This document shows, piece by piece, positions 1-7,147 of a stretch of 64,000 bases of DNA. A program made the translations under genes and the position numbers. Below the pieces are notes generated by a model. That model saw only the letters and a list, made by a program, of their open reading frames with translations. It was not told where the DNA came from and did not search any database. The stretch is from positions 4,657,501-4,721,500 of the forward strand of contig NZ_AP020337.1 of assembly GCF_009176725.1 (NCBI RefSeq). Direction: 5' to 3'. Within the stretch, counting starts at the first letter, position 1, and each line of letters begins with the position of its first letter. This stretch comes from Pseudomonas sp. KUIN-1. Lineage in GTDB: Bacteria > Pseudomonadota > Gammaproteobacteria > Pseudomonadales > Pseudomonadaceae.

Positions 1-394
1 CCGGCGCACCACCGGCGCCCGGCAGACGCACTTTGGGATGGTGGTAATCACCGACCACGGTGGTGTTGATGTTGCCGAAGCGGTCGACCTGCGCTGCGCC
101 GAGAAAGCCGACATCGACGCGACCGCCCTGCAGCCAGTAACGAAAGATTTCGCTGGTGGATACCACTGTGTCTGCGGTTTCAGCCAGCTCGCCATCGCCG
201 ATAGACAGCGGCAACACCGTGGGCTTGGCACCAATCGGACCGGACTCGTAGATCAGTACCACGTCAGGCGCAGAGGTAAGACGTGCCAGGTTCGCCGCCT
301 TCGAAGGCAGGCCGATGCCGACGAAGCACACAGAACCATTGCGCAAGCGACGGGCTGCGGCAACGGTCATCATTTCACTGGTGGAGTAAGTCAT
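1..394 (-). CDS. pcaJ: 3-oxoadipate CoA-transferase subunit B, partial (3' end outside window)
   Basis: The N-terminal 131 codons are open to the window edge. The start is the ATG at 394, which overlaps the TAA stop of the upstream subunit A gene by one base (TAATG), a sign of translational coupling. The protein begins MTYSTSEMMTVAAARRLRNG, followed by a glycine-rich CVGIGLPSKAANLAR-type stretch and an ESGPIGA motif, which is the CoA-transferase family I beta-subunit catalytic glutamate region. The family transfers CoA from succinyl-CoA to 3-oxoadipate in the beta-ketoadipate (protocatechuate/catechol) pathway. Subunit A and the regulator PcaR lie immediately upstream. A glutaconate-type CoA-transferase is the alternative, but the PcaR context favours 3-oxoadipate. 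Confidence 0.85.
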   Translation of the reverse strand, partial: MTYSTSEMMTVAAARRLRNGSVCFVGIGLPSKAANLARLTSAPDVVLIYESGPIGAKPTVLPLSIGDGELAETADTVVSTSEIFRYWLQGGRVDVGFLGAAQVDRFGNINTTVVGDYHHPKVRLPGAGGAP

Positions 395-1251
395 TATTTG
401 GCCTCCGAAGCGCGAGCCAGCTTGCTCTGGAATTCACTGAAATCTGCGGTGCCGTGGATGTATTCATCGATCCACGCGGTGAAGGTCTCCCGGTCTCGGG
501 CGATCGGGTCCCAGGCCTGATAGAAGGGGTTGTCACGTTCGTAGTAACCGTGCGCATAAGACGGGTGAGCACCGCCTGGCACCAGACACACGGCGCTCAG
601 CGCCCAGGTCGGCAGCACGCAGGAGTTCATCGGGGCGTTCAGGTCATCGACGATTTCTTCCACCGTCACAATGCAGCGCTGTGCAGCCAGCGCGGCTTCT
701 TTCTGCGCACCGAGAATGCCCCACAACAGCACGTTGCCCTTGCGGTCGGCTTTCTGTGCATGAATCACGGTCACGTCCGGGCGCACCGAAGGCACCGCTG
801 CCAGCACCTCACCGGTGAACGGGCAGGTGACGGTCTTGATCAGCGGGTTGACCTTGGGCAGGTCAGAGCCGGCGTAAGCGCGCAGCACAGCGAACGGCAG
901 ACCGGACGCACCGGCTACATAGGCGTTGGCGAGGTCAGCATGGCTGTGCTCTTCAATTTCCATCGCGCGCGGCCATTGTTTTTCAACGGCATCGCGCAAA
1001 CGGTGCAAGGAGCCAACGCCAGGGTTGCCGCCCCACGAAAAAATCAGCCGCTTCGCACAGCCGGCACCGATCAACTGGTCGTAGATCAGATCGGGCGTCA
1101 TGCGCACCAGGGTCAGGTCCTTTTTACCCTGACGGATGATTTCATGGCCAGCGGCCGTGGGGATCAGATGAGTGAAGCCTTCCAGCGCAACGGTGTCGCC
1201 ATCGTTGACCAGTTGCTTCACCGCATCGCGTAGAGAAAGAATGTCTGCCAT
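394..1251 (-). CDS. pcaI: 3-oxoadipate CoA-transferase subunit A
   Basis: This 285-residue protein is the alpha subunit of a heterodimeric CoA-transferase (succinyl-CoA + 3-oxoadipate), acting in the cytoplasm in aromatic acid catabolism. The chosen start, MADILSLRD, has GGAG six bases upstream; an upstream ATG at 1281 would add ten residues without a better ribosome site. The sequence shows the family's GDTVALEGF strand near residue 20 and the FSWGGNPGVGSLHR glycine loop near residue 85. Its length fits the longer CatI/GctA-like type rather than the roughly 230-residue PcaI type, so catI is an alternative name. It is coupled to subunit B by a one-base overlap, and its promoter region carries a PcaR-like operator. 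Confidence 0.88.
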   Translation of the reverse strand: MADILSLRDAVKQLVNDGDTVALEGFTHLIPTAAGHEIIRQGKKDLTLVRMTPDLIYDQLIGAGCAKRLIFSWGGNPGVGSLHRLRDAVEKQWPRAMEIEEHSHADLANAYVAGASGLPFAVLRAYAGSDLPKVNPLIKTVTCPFTGEVLAAVPSVRPDVTVIHAQKADRKGNVLLWGILGAQKEAALAAQRCIVTVEEIVDDLNAPMNSCVLPTWALSAVCLVPGGAHPSYAHGYYERDNPFYQAWDPIARDRETFTAWIDEYIHGTADFSEFQSKLARASEAK

Positions 1252-1343
1252 GAGGTGCTCCGAACCCAACATCACGTTCAATGATCAGCGCGAAGACCTG
1301 CGCCGGAATGAAAATGAGGTTATGCCTGAGCAAGAGGGCAAAC

Positions 1344-1378
1344 AATCCGATAATCGACTAAACGTTCGGTAATCGAAC
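1344..1378 (-). promoter_or_regulatory. PcaR operator upstream of pcaIJ
   Basis: The 15-mer GTTCGGTAATCGAAC at 1364-1378 differs at two positions from the PcaR site GTTCGATAATCGCAC that I recall from P. putida. A second, weaker copy (ATCCGATAATCGAC) lies at 1345-1358. The pair sits about 95-125 bp before the pcaI start, in the pcaI-pcaR intergenic region, where PcaR with beta-ketoadipate is expected to activate transcription. Confidence 0.75.
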
Positions 1379-1407
1379 GAATTCCATCATTCCGAAACAC
1401 GGCCACT

Positions 1408-2250
1408 TCAGGTAAACAGCTGCGTACTCAAGTCGCGACTGGCATCAAGCATGATGGGCAGAAAGCGCTGTTCCAGCTCGCTGCGTGCCACACGTCCGGC
1501 GCTGGTGCTGACATTCAGCGCCGCCAGCACCTGGCCCGACGCATCATAGACTGGTACCGCAATTGAACGCAGCCCCTGTTCCAGTTCCTGATCGACAATA
1601 CACCAGCCCTGTTGCCGAACCAGTTGCAGACATTCGAGCAAGGCTTCCGGGGTGCGAATGGTGCGGCTGGTCTTGGGCTGCAGATCGACATGGTCAAGGT
1701 ATTCATGCAACGACACGTCATCCAGTGCGGCCAGCAGAATGCGGCCCATGGACGTGCAGTACGCGGGAAGACGACCGCCCACGGAAAGGTCGACCGAGAT
1801 CAGCCGCTGCGTGGTGGCAGAGCGCGCGATATAAAGAATGTCGTCGCCTTCCAGCGTGGCCATGTTGCACGCCTCGTGCAGCTGGTCGCTCATACGGTCC
1901 AGATAAGGCTGCGACGAGGTTGCCAGTGGCGTCGATGACAAATAGGCGTGGCCCAGCGTCAACACCTTGGGCAGTAGCGAGTAGGTACGGCCGTCAGTGG
2001 TCGCATAACCGAGCTTGATCAGGGTGTGCAGACAACGACGCACTGCCGCACGGGGGATCTCCGTGCGATGGCTGATCTGCGCAATGGTCAGGTGCCGCTT
2101 GCGCTCCTGAAAGGCATGAATCACGGCCAGCCCACGCGCCAGCGAGGTCATGAAATCCGGATCACCGGTCAGCGCCTGAATGCGCTTTGCGGGCGACGCC
2201 ACGATGGGCGGTGCCAATGAGGCAAAAGATTTACGCAGTTCGTCGTTCAT
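1408..2250 (-). CDS. pcaR: IclR-family transcriptional regulator of the pca regulon, PcaR
   Basis: A 280-residue IclR-type regulator. The N-terminal winged helix (about residues 35-95, with the LTIAQISHRTEIPRAAVRR recognition region) is followed by the IclR effector domain (GRLPAYCTSMGRILLA near residue 155 and a CIVDQELEQGLRSIAVP segment near 215). PASPAKRIQALTGDPDF-type residues before the HTH match what I remember of P. putida PcaR almost exactly. The ATG at 2250 is preferred over the GTG at 2256 because AAGGTG lies eight bases before it and orthologues start MNDx. The gene lies next to its likely targets pcaIJ and has near-perfect PcaR sites in its own promoter, so autoregulation is inferred. 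Confidence 0.93.
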   Translation of the reverse strand: MNDELRKSFASLAPPIVASPAKRIQALTGDPDFMTSLARGLAVIHAFQERKRHLTIAQISHRTEIPRAAVRRCLHTLIKLGYATTDGRTYSLLPKVLTLGHAYLSSTPLATSSQPYLDRMSDQLHEACNMATLEGDDILYIARSATTQRLISVDLSVGGRLPAYCTSMGRILLAALDDVSLHEYLDHVDLQPKTSRTIRTPEALLECLQLVRQQGWCIVDQELEQGLRSIAVPVYDASGQVLAALNVSTSAGRVARSELEQRFLPIMLDASRDLSTQLFT

Positions 2251-2334
2251 TGACACACCTTATGTAACTGCCTTTCAGGCCCTGTAAACCGCAGGTTTCA
2301 GCTCTTTGCAGGGGAGCGAAGCCAACCCCCGGTT

Positions 2335-2368
2335 GTGCGATTATCGAACAGGTGGCCGATAATCGCAA
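2335..2368 (-). promoter_or_regulatory. PcaR autoregulatory operator (two copies)
   Basis: On the minus strand 2335-2349 reads GTTCGATAATCGCAC, identical to the PcaR recognition sequence I recall. On the plus strand 2354-2368 reads GGCCGATAATCGCAA, a closely related copy in the opposite orientation. They lie 85-118 bp upstream of the pcaR start and would allow feedback control of pcaR. They also flank the putative promoter of the rightward RNA that follows. Confidence 0.8.
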
Positions 2369-2395
2369 TTGACCCCATGTAAATATACTTATACC

Positions 2396-2492
2396 TTTAC
2401 CTCTGCCATGAAGTGACTTCTTGGAAATACTGGTCAGGTACCCACTGAGAAGTCCAAGGCAGCGGCCTTGCTCACCAAGCAAGGCCGTTTTC
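2396..2492 (+). ncRNA. Candidate small RNA ending in an intrinsic terminator
   Basis: The segment ends in a clear intrinsic terminator: CGGCCTTGC (2463-2471), a seven-base loop, GCAAGGCCG (2479-2487), then TTTT. No protein gene on this strand precedes it. Upstream, GACTTCTTGG near 2416 can pair with CCACTGAGAAGTC near 2440, and CTGCC at 2402 with GGCAG at 2457, giving a second long stem. A weak promoter (TTGACC at 2369, TATACC at 2390, 15-bp spacing) lies just left. Together this suggests a structured RNA of about 95 nt. The boundaries and promoter are inference. Confidence 0.5.
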
Positions 2493-2496
2493 ATTA

Positions 2497-3105
2497 CTCA
2501 GGCGCTTGCTGTGTGCCCGATGCTCGCGACACCCTCCCCCTCCCGCTCTCGATCAGCGCCCGCCGCGCAACTCCACACATCCTGCATATAAAAAACGGTG
2601 AATTTCTTCGCCAACATTTTGTCGTCGAAAATGAAAACTGTTTTATAAAACTTATGTCATATAAACGGCTCACTGAAACTTCGGAACAATCGTACAAAAA
2701 AACCAGACCTGTGAACTCATTCAACCTCTGTTGTTGACGTAGCAGAAGTTCTTGGAGATAGTATCGGTCAGTTGGTTGGCAATACCCTCGCAACGATTGA
2801 TCCATTCACCCGATTTCTGCCTCGACTGTCCTGTCGAAGCGTTGTCACGGTGCACCATCGCCGCGAGACCATCAGCAAGCCTGCCAGCGCAAGCCCTGTG
2901 CTTGAAATCAAACGTGTGTCGCTACGACAGGTATTTCTCTCTGGTGCACGTAGCCGCAGACAACAACAGGCATGTCCAGTAACCCTTTCGCGCAATCGCC
3001 CGAACAGGTCGCTGACTGTATTGGGTATACAGCCAGACTGGAGTGAACATACTTGCACTGTTTTGCGTCATCGCCAGAGCCCATTCGACTCGATCAGGTA
3101 TTAAA
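2497..3105. other. Intergenic region without recognisable gene
   Basis: About 600 bp between the candidate sRNA terminator and the small gene at 3106. Only short open frames with unconvincing composition are present on either strand. The stretch 2580-2720 is AT-rich. No repeat, tRNA or hrp-type promoter was recognised. Confidence 0.5.
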
Positions 3106-3303
3106 GTGACTAAAGATGAACTGCGCGCGGAACTTGAGCGCCAGGAACAACGCTACAAGGATGTCTACGGCGGTGAAATCACCACCTACGCCGCGCAACC
3201 GGAACCGGAACGCAAGCCCTGGCGCAAGAGAGCCAGCCTGCTGGACCAGGCGTTCAAGCAAGAACTGCAAAAGATGGAAGAAGGCCTGAAAGAAGAGCCG
3301 TAA
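3106..3303 (+). CDS. Small conserved hypothetical protein (65 aa)
   Basis: Starting at GTG 3106 (VTKDELRAEL...), with AGGT seven bases upstream, the frame encodes a short, very hydrophilic, charged, helical protein rich in Glu, Lys, Arg and Gln, ending LKEEP. I recall similar short proteins conserved next to PiT phosphate transporters in Pseudomonas, but no function is known to me. An in-frame ATG at 3043 would add a non-conserved hydrophobic leader and is not preferred. It lies 207 bp upstream of the transporter on the same strand. Confidence 0.65.
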   Translation: MTKDELRAELERQEQRYKDVYGGEITTYAAQPEPERKPWRKRASLLDQAFKQELQKMEEGLKEEP

Positions 3304-3510
3304 CAGCACGGGTCCGATGATCCCTGCCCGATTACGTCTTCGACTTCCAGCACCCGGAATTACACGCCTCACGGCCTCATTGAGCATTCAACGGGGCGGC
3401 GCTCATGCGTCTTTTTTTTGGTTTGAGGCGACACCTCGCGGTGACGACAAGTCGTTCGGTATTTTTTCTGTCATAATCGCGCCCCCTTCAGACCCGGTCA
3501 GAAAACCTAC

Positions 3511-4983
3511 ATGATCGATTTATTCAGCGGGCTTGATGCCTGGGTGCTTGTGAGCCTGTTGCTCGCCCTGGCTTTCGTCCTCACCTTCGAGTTCATCAAC
3601 GGCTTTCATGACACCGCCAACGCGGTGGCGACAGTCATTTACACCAAAGCAATGCCGCCTCATCTGGCCGTGTTCTTCTCCGGTGTATTCAACTTTCTCG
3701 GCGTGTTGCTGGGCGGCGTGGGCGTTGCCTATGCCATCGTCCATCTGCTGCCGGTCGAACTGCTCATCAACGTCAACACCGGACATGGCCTGGCCATGGT
3801 GTTCTCGCTGCTGGCGGCGGCCATCACCTGGAACCTCGGGACCTGGTACTTCGGTATTCCGGCCTCCAGTTCGCACACGCTGATCGGCTCGATACTCGGT
3901 GTGGGTCTGGCCAATGCCCTGCTCAACGATATCCCGTTGGCCGATGGCGTGAACTGGCAGAAAGCGATCGATATCGGCGCTTCGCTGGTGTTCTCGCCGC
4001 TGGCCGGCTTTATCGTTGCGGGTCTGGTGCTGGTTGCCCTGAAATGGTGGCGCCCGCTGTCGAAGATGCACAAGACCCCTGACCAGCGCCGCAAGCTGGA
4101 CGACAAGAAGCACCCTCCGTTCTGGAACCGTCTGGTACTGGTCATTTCCGCCATGGCAGTCAGCTTCGTACACGGTTCGAATGACGGCCAGAAAGGCATT
4201 GGCCTGATCATGCTGGTGCTGATCGGCATCGTGCCCAGCCAGTTCGTGCTTGACCTGACCAGCACGACCTACCAGATCGAACGTACCCGCGATGCGACCC
4301 AGCATCTGAGCCAGTTCTATCAGCGCAACAGCAGCACGCTGGGCGAATATCTGGCCATGGGCAAAGCCGAAAAAGGCGACCTGCCGTCCAGCTCCGCGTG
4401 TAATCCGAAGCAGACCGAACCTACCATCGACGCGCTGCTCGACCGCCTGAAGGGCGTGTCCGACTACCACGCGCTGGCCCCTGAAAGCCGCATCGAAGTG
4501 CGTCGCTATCTGTTGTGCCTGGACGACACCGCCCGCAAGGTCGGCAAACTTCCAGACCTGTCAGCGCGTGAAAAATCCGATCTGGAGAAACTTCGCAAGG
4601 ACCTGACCACCACCACCGAGTACGCACCGTTCTGGGTGATTCTGGCGGTCGCACTGGCGCTGGGTATCGGCACCATGGTCGGCTGGAAGCGTGTAGTCCT
4701 GACGATCGGCGAGAAGATCGGCAAGCAGGGCATGACTTACGCACAAGGCATGTCCGCGCAAATCACTACCGCCTGCGCAATCGGTCTGGCCAACGTGTTC
4801 AGCCTTCCGGTGTCCACCACGCACATTCTGTCGTCGGGTGTGGCCGGCACCATGGTCGCCAACAAGAGCGGCCTTCAGGGCGGAACCGTGCGCACCATCC
4901 TGCTGGCCTGGGTGCTGACCCTGCCGGCAACGGTCGCCTTGTCCGCAGCGCTGTTCTGGCTGGCTTCCAAGGCCCTGGCCTGA
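3511..4983 (+). CDS. PiT-family inorganic phosphate transporter
   Basis: A 490-residue inner-membrane protein of the PiT family (low-affinity phosphate/metal-phosphate symport with protons). The two family signatures are visible: FEFINGFHDTANAVATVIYT near residues 26-45 and VSFVHGSNDGQKGIGLIML near 214-232. A repeated GIPASSSHTLIGSILG / SLPVSTTHILSSGVAG pair lies near residues 116 and 432. Multiple hydrophobic helices flank a hydrophilic central loop of about 120 residues (250-370), which makes the protein longer than minimal PiT proteins but typical for the Pseudomonas type. A CATAAT box near 3472 could be its -10. It is probably monocistronic. Confidence 0.92.
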   Translation: MIDLFSGLDAWVLVSLLLALAFVLTFEFINGFHDTANAVATVIYTKAMPPHLAVFFSGVFNFLGVLLGGVGVAYAIVHLLPVELLINVNTGHGLAMVFSLLAAAITWNLGTWYFGIPASSSHTLIGSILGVGLANALLNDIPLADGVNWQKAIDIGASLVFSPLAGFIVAGLVLVALKWWRPLSKMHKTPDQRRKLDDKKHPPFWNRLVLVISAMAVSFVHGSNDGQKGIGLIMLVLIGIVPSQFVLDLTSTTYQIERTRDATQHLSQFYQRNSSTLGEYLAMGKAEKGDLPSSSACNPKQTEPTIDALLDRLKGVSDYHALAPESRIEVRRYLLCLDDTARKVGKLPDLSAREKSDLEKLRKDLTTTTEYAPFWVILAVALALGIGTMVGWKRVVLTIGEKIGKQGMTYAQGMSAQITTACAIGLANVFSLPVSTTHILSSGVAGTMVANKSGLQGGTVRTILLAWVLTLPATVALSAALFWLASKALA

Positions 4984-4985
4984 TC

Positions 4986-5160
4986 TAGGCTCTGTACGAA
5001 AAGTCGGCGAGCGAAGGTCAGGCGAGGCAAAAACAGGCGAGGAACGGCCGGGGTCGCGATCGACTCTACGTGTTGTAAATGAGCATTCCGATTGGACTCG
5101 CATCCGAGCCTGTTTTTAACGAAGCATCACCGAGCGCAGCCACTTTTCGTAAAGAGCCTA
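4986..5160. mobile_element. MITE-like element, 175 bp, with 19-bp terminal inverted repeats
   Basis: The left end TAGGCTCTGTACGAAAAGT (4986-5004) and the right end ACTTTTCGTAAAGAGCCTA (5142-5160) are inverted repeats matching at 18 of 19 positions. An inner pair (AAAAACAGGC near 5029 and GCCTGTTTTT near 5107) is also inverted. The element is too short to code. TA at both borders fits a TA target duplication around GGCTCT...AGAGCC. The termini resemble ends of IS5-type elements, which could mobilise it in trans; that assignment is from memory. It sits between the PiT gene stop and a terminator. Confidence 0.75.
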
Positions 5161-5202
5161 AAACCCTTCGGGCGGTGCATGCCTTGCACCGCTCAAGGGT
5201 TT
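5161..5202. terminator. Bidirectional hairpin terminator
   Basis: AAACCCTT, then GCGGTGCA, a short loop, TGCACCGC, then AAGGGTTT form an interrupted perfect inverted repeat between the convergent PiT gene and the small minus-strand gene at 5406. The short A/T tracts on each side fit a bidirectional terminator. Confidence 0.65.
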
Positions 5203-5205
5203 GAC

Positions 5206-5406
5206 TCACTTATCCTCTTGCTCCCCCTCCTCCTCAAGCCCTTCACCAGGCGCTTGCGCTTGCTGCAGCTCGCGCCACAGTGCTGCGGCACCGTCGAAAT
5301 CAGTGCCATTTTCCGCAGTCAGTTCCGCAGGGTCATAGCGGCTCAGGCAGCCTTCGCCAAGCGTTGCCGGAGCGGTGGAAGTGGCTTTGTCGAGAGGATC
5401 GGTCAT
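5206..5406 (-). CDS. Small conserved hypothetical protein (66 aa)
   Basis: An acidic 66-residue protein (MTDPLDKATSTAPATLGEGC...) with many Glu residues at the C-terminus (EEEGEQEDK) and a single Cys. There is no signal peptide or membrane segment. It is followed by a strong hairpin and lies 77 bp downstream of purU on the same strand, so it may be cotranscribed. I recall similar unnamed short proteins in Pseudomonas; function unknown. Confidence 0.6.
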   Translation of the reverse strand: MTDPLDKATSTAPATLGEGCLSRYDPAELTAENGTDFDGAAALWRELQQAQAPGEGLEEEGEQEDK

Positions 5407-5483
5407 TGGCTGTCACCTTGCGCGTTACACCATTGCCGACAGCTGAGTCGGAAGCGCGACAGACGCGCTCCCGAAAAGATAGA

Positions 5484-6335
5484 TCAGCCGAAGACGACTG
5501 TCTTGTTGTCGTGAACCAGCACACGGTCTTCCAGATGAGCGCGCAGGCCGCGGGCCAGCACCATCTTTTCCACGTCGCGACCGAAGCGCACCATGTTTTC
5601 GATGCTGTCACGGTGGCTGACGCGCACGACGTCCTGCTCGATGATCGGACCGGCATCGAGCTCTTCGGTCACATAGTGGCAGGTCGCGCCGATCAGCTTG
5701 ACGCCGCGCAACGAGGCCTGATGGTACGGCTTGGCACCCACGAACGATGGCAGGAAGCTGTGGTGGATATTGATGACCTGATGGGCATATTCACGGCACA
5801 ACTGTGGCGGCAGAATCTGCATGTAGCGCGCCAGAACCACGACATCGGCCTGATGATGACCGACCAGACGCGACACCTCGGCGAATGCCGGCTCCTTGTC
5901 TTTCGGGTCAACCGGAACATGGTAGTAAGGGATGTCATGCCACTCGACCATGCTGCGCAGGTCCTGGTGGTTTGAAATCACACAGGCGATGTCGCAGTCG
6001 AGTTCGTCACTGTGCCAGCGGTGCAGCAGGTCGGCCAGACAGTGTGATTCGCGACTGGCCATGAGCACGACGCGCTTCTTCTGCGCCGAGTCGGTAATGC
6101 GCCAGTCCATCGAAAATTCTTCGGCAATCGGCGTGAAGGCTTCACGGAACCCGTCCAGGTCAAAAGGCAGGGTGTCGGCACGGATCTCGTGACGCATGAA
6201 AAACCAGCCGCTGAGATTGTCCGAGTGATGACTCGCTTCGGTGATCCAGCCGTTATGGGACGCCAGAAAGTTACTGACTTTGGCAACGATGCCTACACGG
6301 TCCGGGCAAGCAATCACCAGACGAAAAGTGCGCAT
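5484..6335 (-). CDS. purU: Formyltetrahydrofolate deformylase
   Basis: A 283-residue cytoplasmic enzyme that hydrolyses 10-formyltetrahydrofolate to formate and tetrahydrofolate, balancing one-carbon units. An N-terminal ACT regulatory domain (RLVIACPDRVGIVAKVSNFL, residues 5-24) precedes the formyltransferase-fold catalytic domain. The catalytic Asn-His-Asp set is visible in INIHHSFLPSF (near residue 190) and HYVTEELDAGPIIEQD (near 226-241). Its length is normal for PurU. It is divergent from the mvaT-like gene across a 358-bp gap. Confidence 0.96.
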   Translation of the reverse strand: MRTFRLVIACPDRVGIVAKVSNFLASHNGWITEASHHSDNLSGWFFMRHEIRADTLPFDLDGFREAFTPIAEEFSMDWRITDSAQKKRVVLMASRESHCLADLLHRWHSDELDCDIACVISNHQDLRSMVEWHDIPYYHVPVDPKDKEPAFAEVSRLVGHHQADVVVLARYMQILPPQLCREYAHQVINIHHSFLPSFVGAKPYHQASLRGVKLIGATCHYVTEELDAGPIIEQDVVRVSHRDSIENMVRFGRDVEKMVLARGLRAHLEDRVLVHDNKTVVFG

Positions 6336-6693
6336 TGGGGGAAACTCCAGAACTTCGCAAAGCCGCTATTCTAGCGGCTGCGCAGCAAAACTGCAGTATC
6401 TCTGTTGCCTGAATGCAGAGGCCGAAAAAGCACACCGCCAAGGCCAAAGATTGCACCGTGCCAGTATGCGTTTTCCGGGTGCGCACCGCTAAACAAAACC
6501 TGTAATAAGAAGGGCTTTATAGCGGCGATCTTTTGAAGGAAGCGTGACGCGTCCCTAGTTCAGGCGTCTGTAGGACGTGTGTATATTGCTAAATAATTCA
6601 AATAAAACTTTTATTTAATGTTTACTTGCTCATTTACAGTGACTATTATTGCCGCACTGTATCCCTGCAACCCTCACAACATAAGGTCCCCTC
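6336..6693. other. AT-rich divergent intergenic region between purU and the mvaT-like gene
   Basis: The 358-bp region contains a strongly AT-rich tract at 6580-6640 (including TAAATAATTCAAATAAAAC), upstream of the H-NS-like gene. Such tracts are preferred MvaT/H-NS sites, so autorepression is plausible but unproven. TATATTGCTAAATAAT near 6580 could include a promoter. No gene was recognised here. Confidence 0.45.
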
Positions 6694-7074
6694 ATGTCCC
6701 TGATCAACGAATACCGCGCTACAGAAGAAGCCATCAAAGAACTGCAAGCCCGTTTGAAGAACCTGTCGCAAGACGACAAACTGCAAACCGAGCTGGAATT
6801 CGAAGGCAAACTGCGCACGCTGATGGGCGAATACCAAAAGTCGCTGCGTGACATCATTGCCCTGCTGGATCCGGATGCCAAGGTAAACAAGGCCCCTCGT
6901 GGCGGCGCTGTTAAACCTGCCGGCACCAAGCGCGCCCGTAAGGTCAAGCAATACAAGAACCCGCACAACGGTGAAGTCATCGAAACCAAAGGCGGCAACC
7001 ACAAGACGCTGAAAGAGTGGAAAGCCAAGTGGGGCAGCGACGACGTTGAAAGCTGGGCCACTTTGCTGGGCTAA
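6694..7074 (+). CDS. mvaT: MvaT/MvaV-family H-NS-like nucleoid protein
   Basis: A 126-residue xenogeneic silencer homologue. The N-terminal coiled-coil oligomerisation domain (MSLINEYRATEEAIKELQAR, residues 1-60) is joined by a basic linker (APRGGAVKPAGTKRARKVK) to the C-terminal DNA-binding domain with the MvaT signature YKNPHNGEVIETKGGNHKTL and LKEWKAKWG. MvaT proteins bind AT-rich, often horizontally acquired DNA, functionally replacing H-NS in Pseudomonas. Several paralogues usually exist, so MvaV is an alternative name. It is monocistronic with a good intrinsic terminator. The AT-rich Tc and immunity islands in this window are natural candidate targets. Confidence 0.93.
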   Translation: MSLINEYRATEEAIKELQARLKNLSQDDKLQTELEFEGKLRTLMGEYQKSLRDIIALLDPDAKVNKAPRGGAVKPAGTKRARKVKQYKNPHNGEVIETKGGNHKTLKEWKAKWGSDDVESWATLLG

Positions 7075-7104
7075 GCTTCACCAGGTCGCGGTTCATTGCG
7101 ATTG

Positions 7105-7132
7105 AAAAAACGCCAGCCTGCTGGCGTTTTTT
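7105..7132 (+). terminator. Intrinsic terminator of the mvaT-like gene
   Basis: ACGCCAG, loop, CTGGCGT followed by TTTTTT. The A-run on the left also makes it usable by the convergent sbcB transcript. Confidence 0.85.
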
Positions 7133-7147
7133 ATTGCCCGGTATTTT

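Noticed and set aside
3466..3480. CTGTCATAAT resembling half of a Pho box before the phosphate transporter
   Set aside because: Only one half-repeat is visible; PiT genes are usually not PhoB-activated. CATAAT is more likely a -10.
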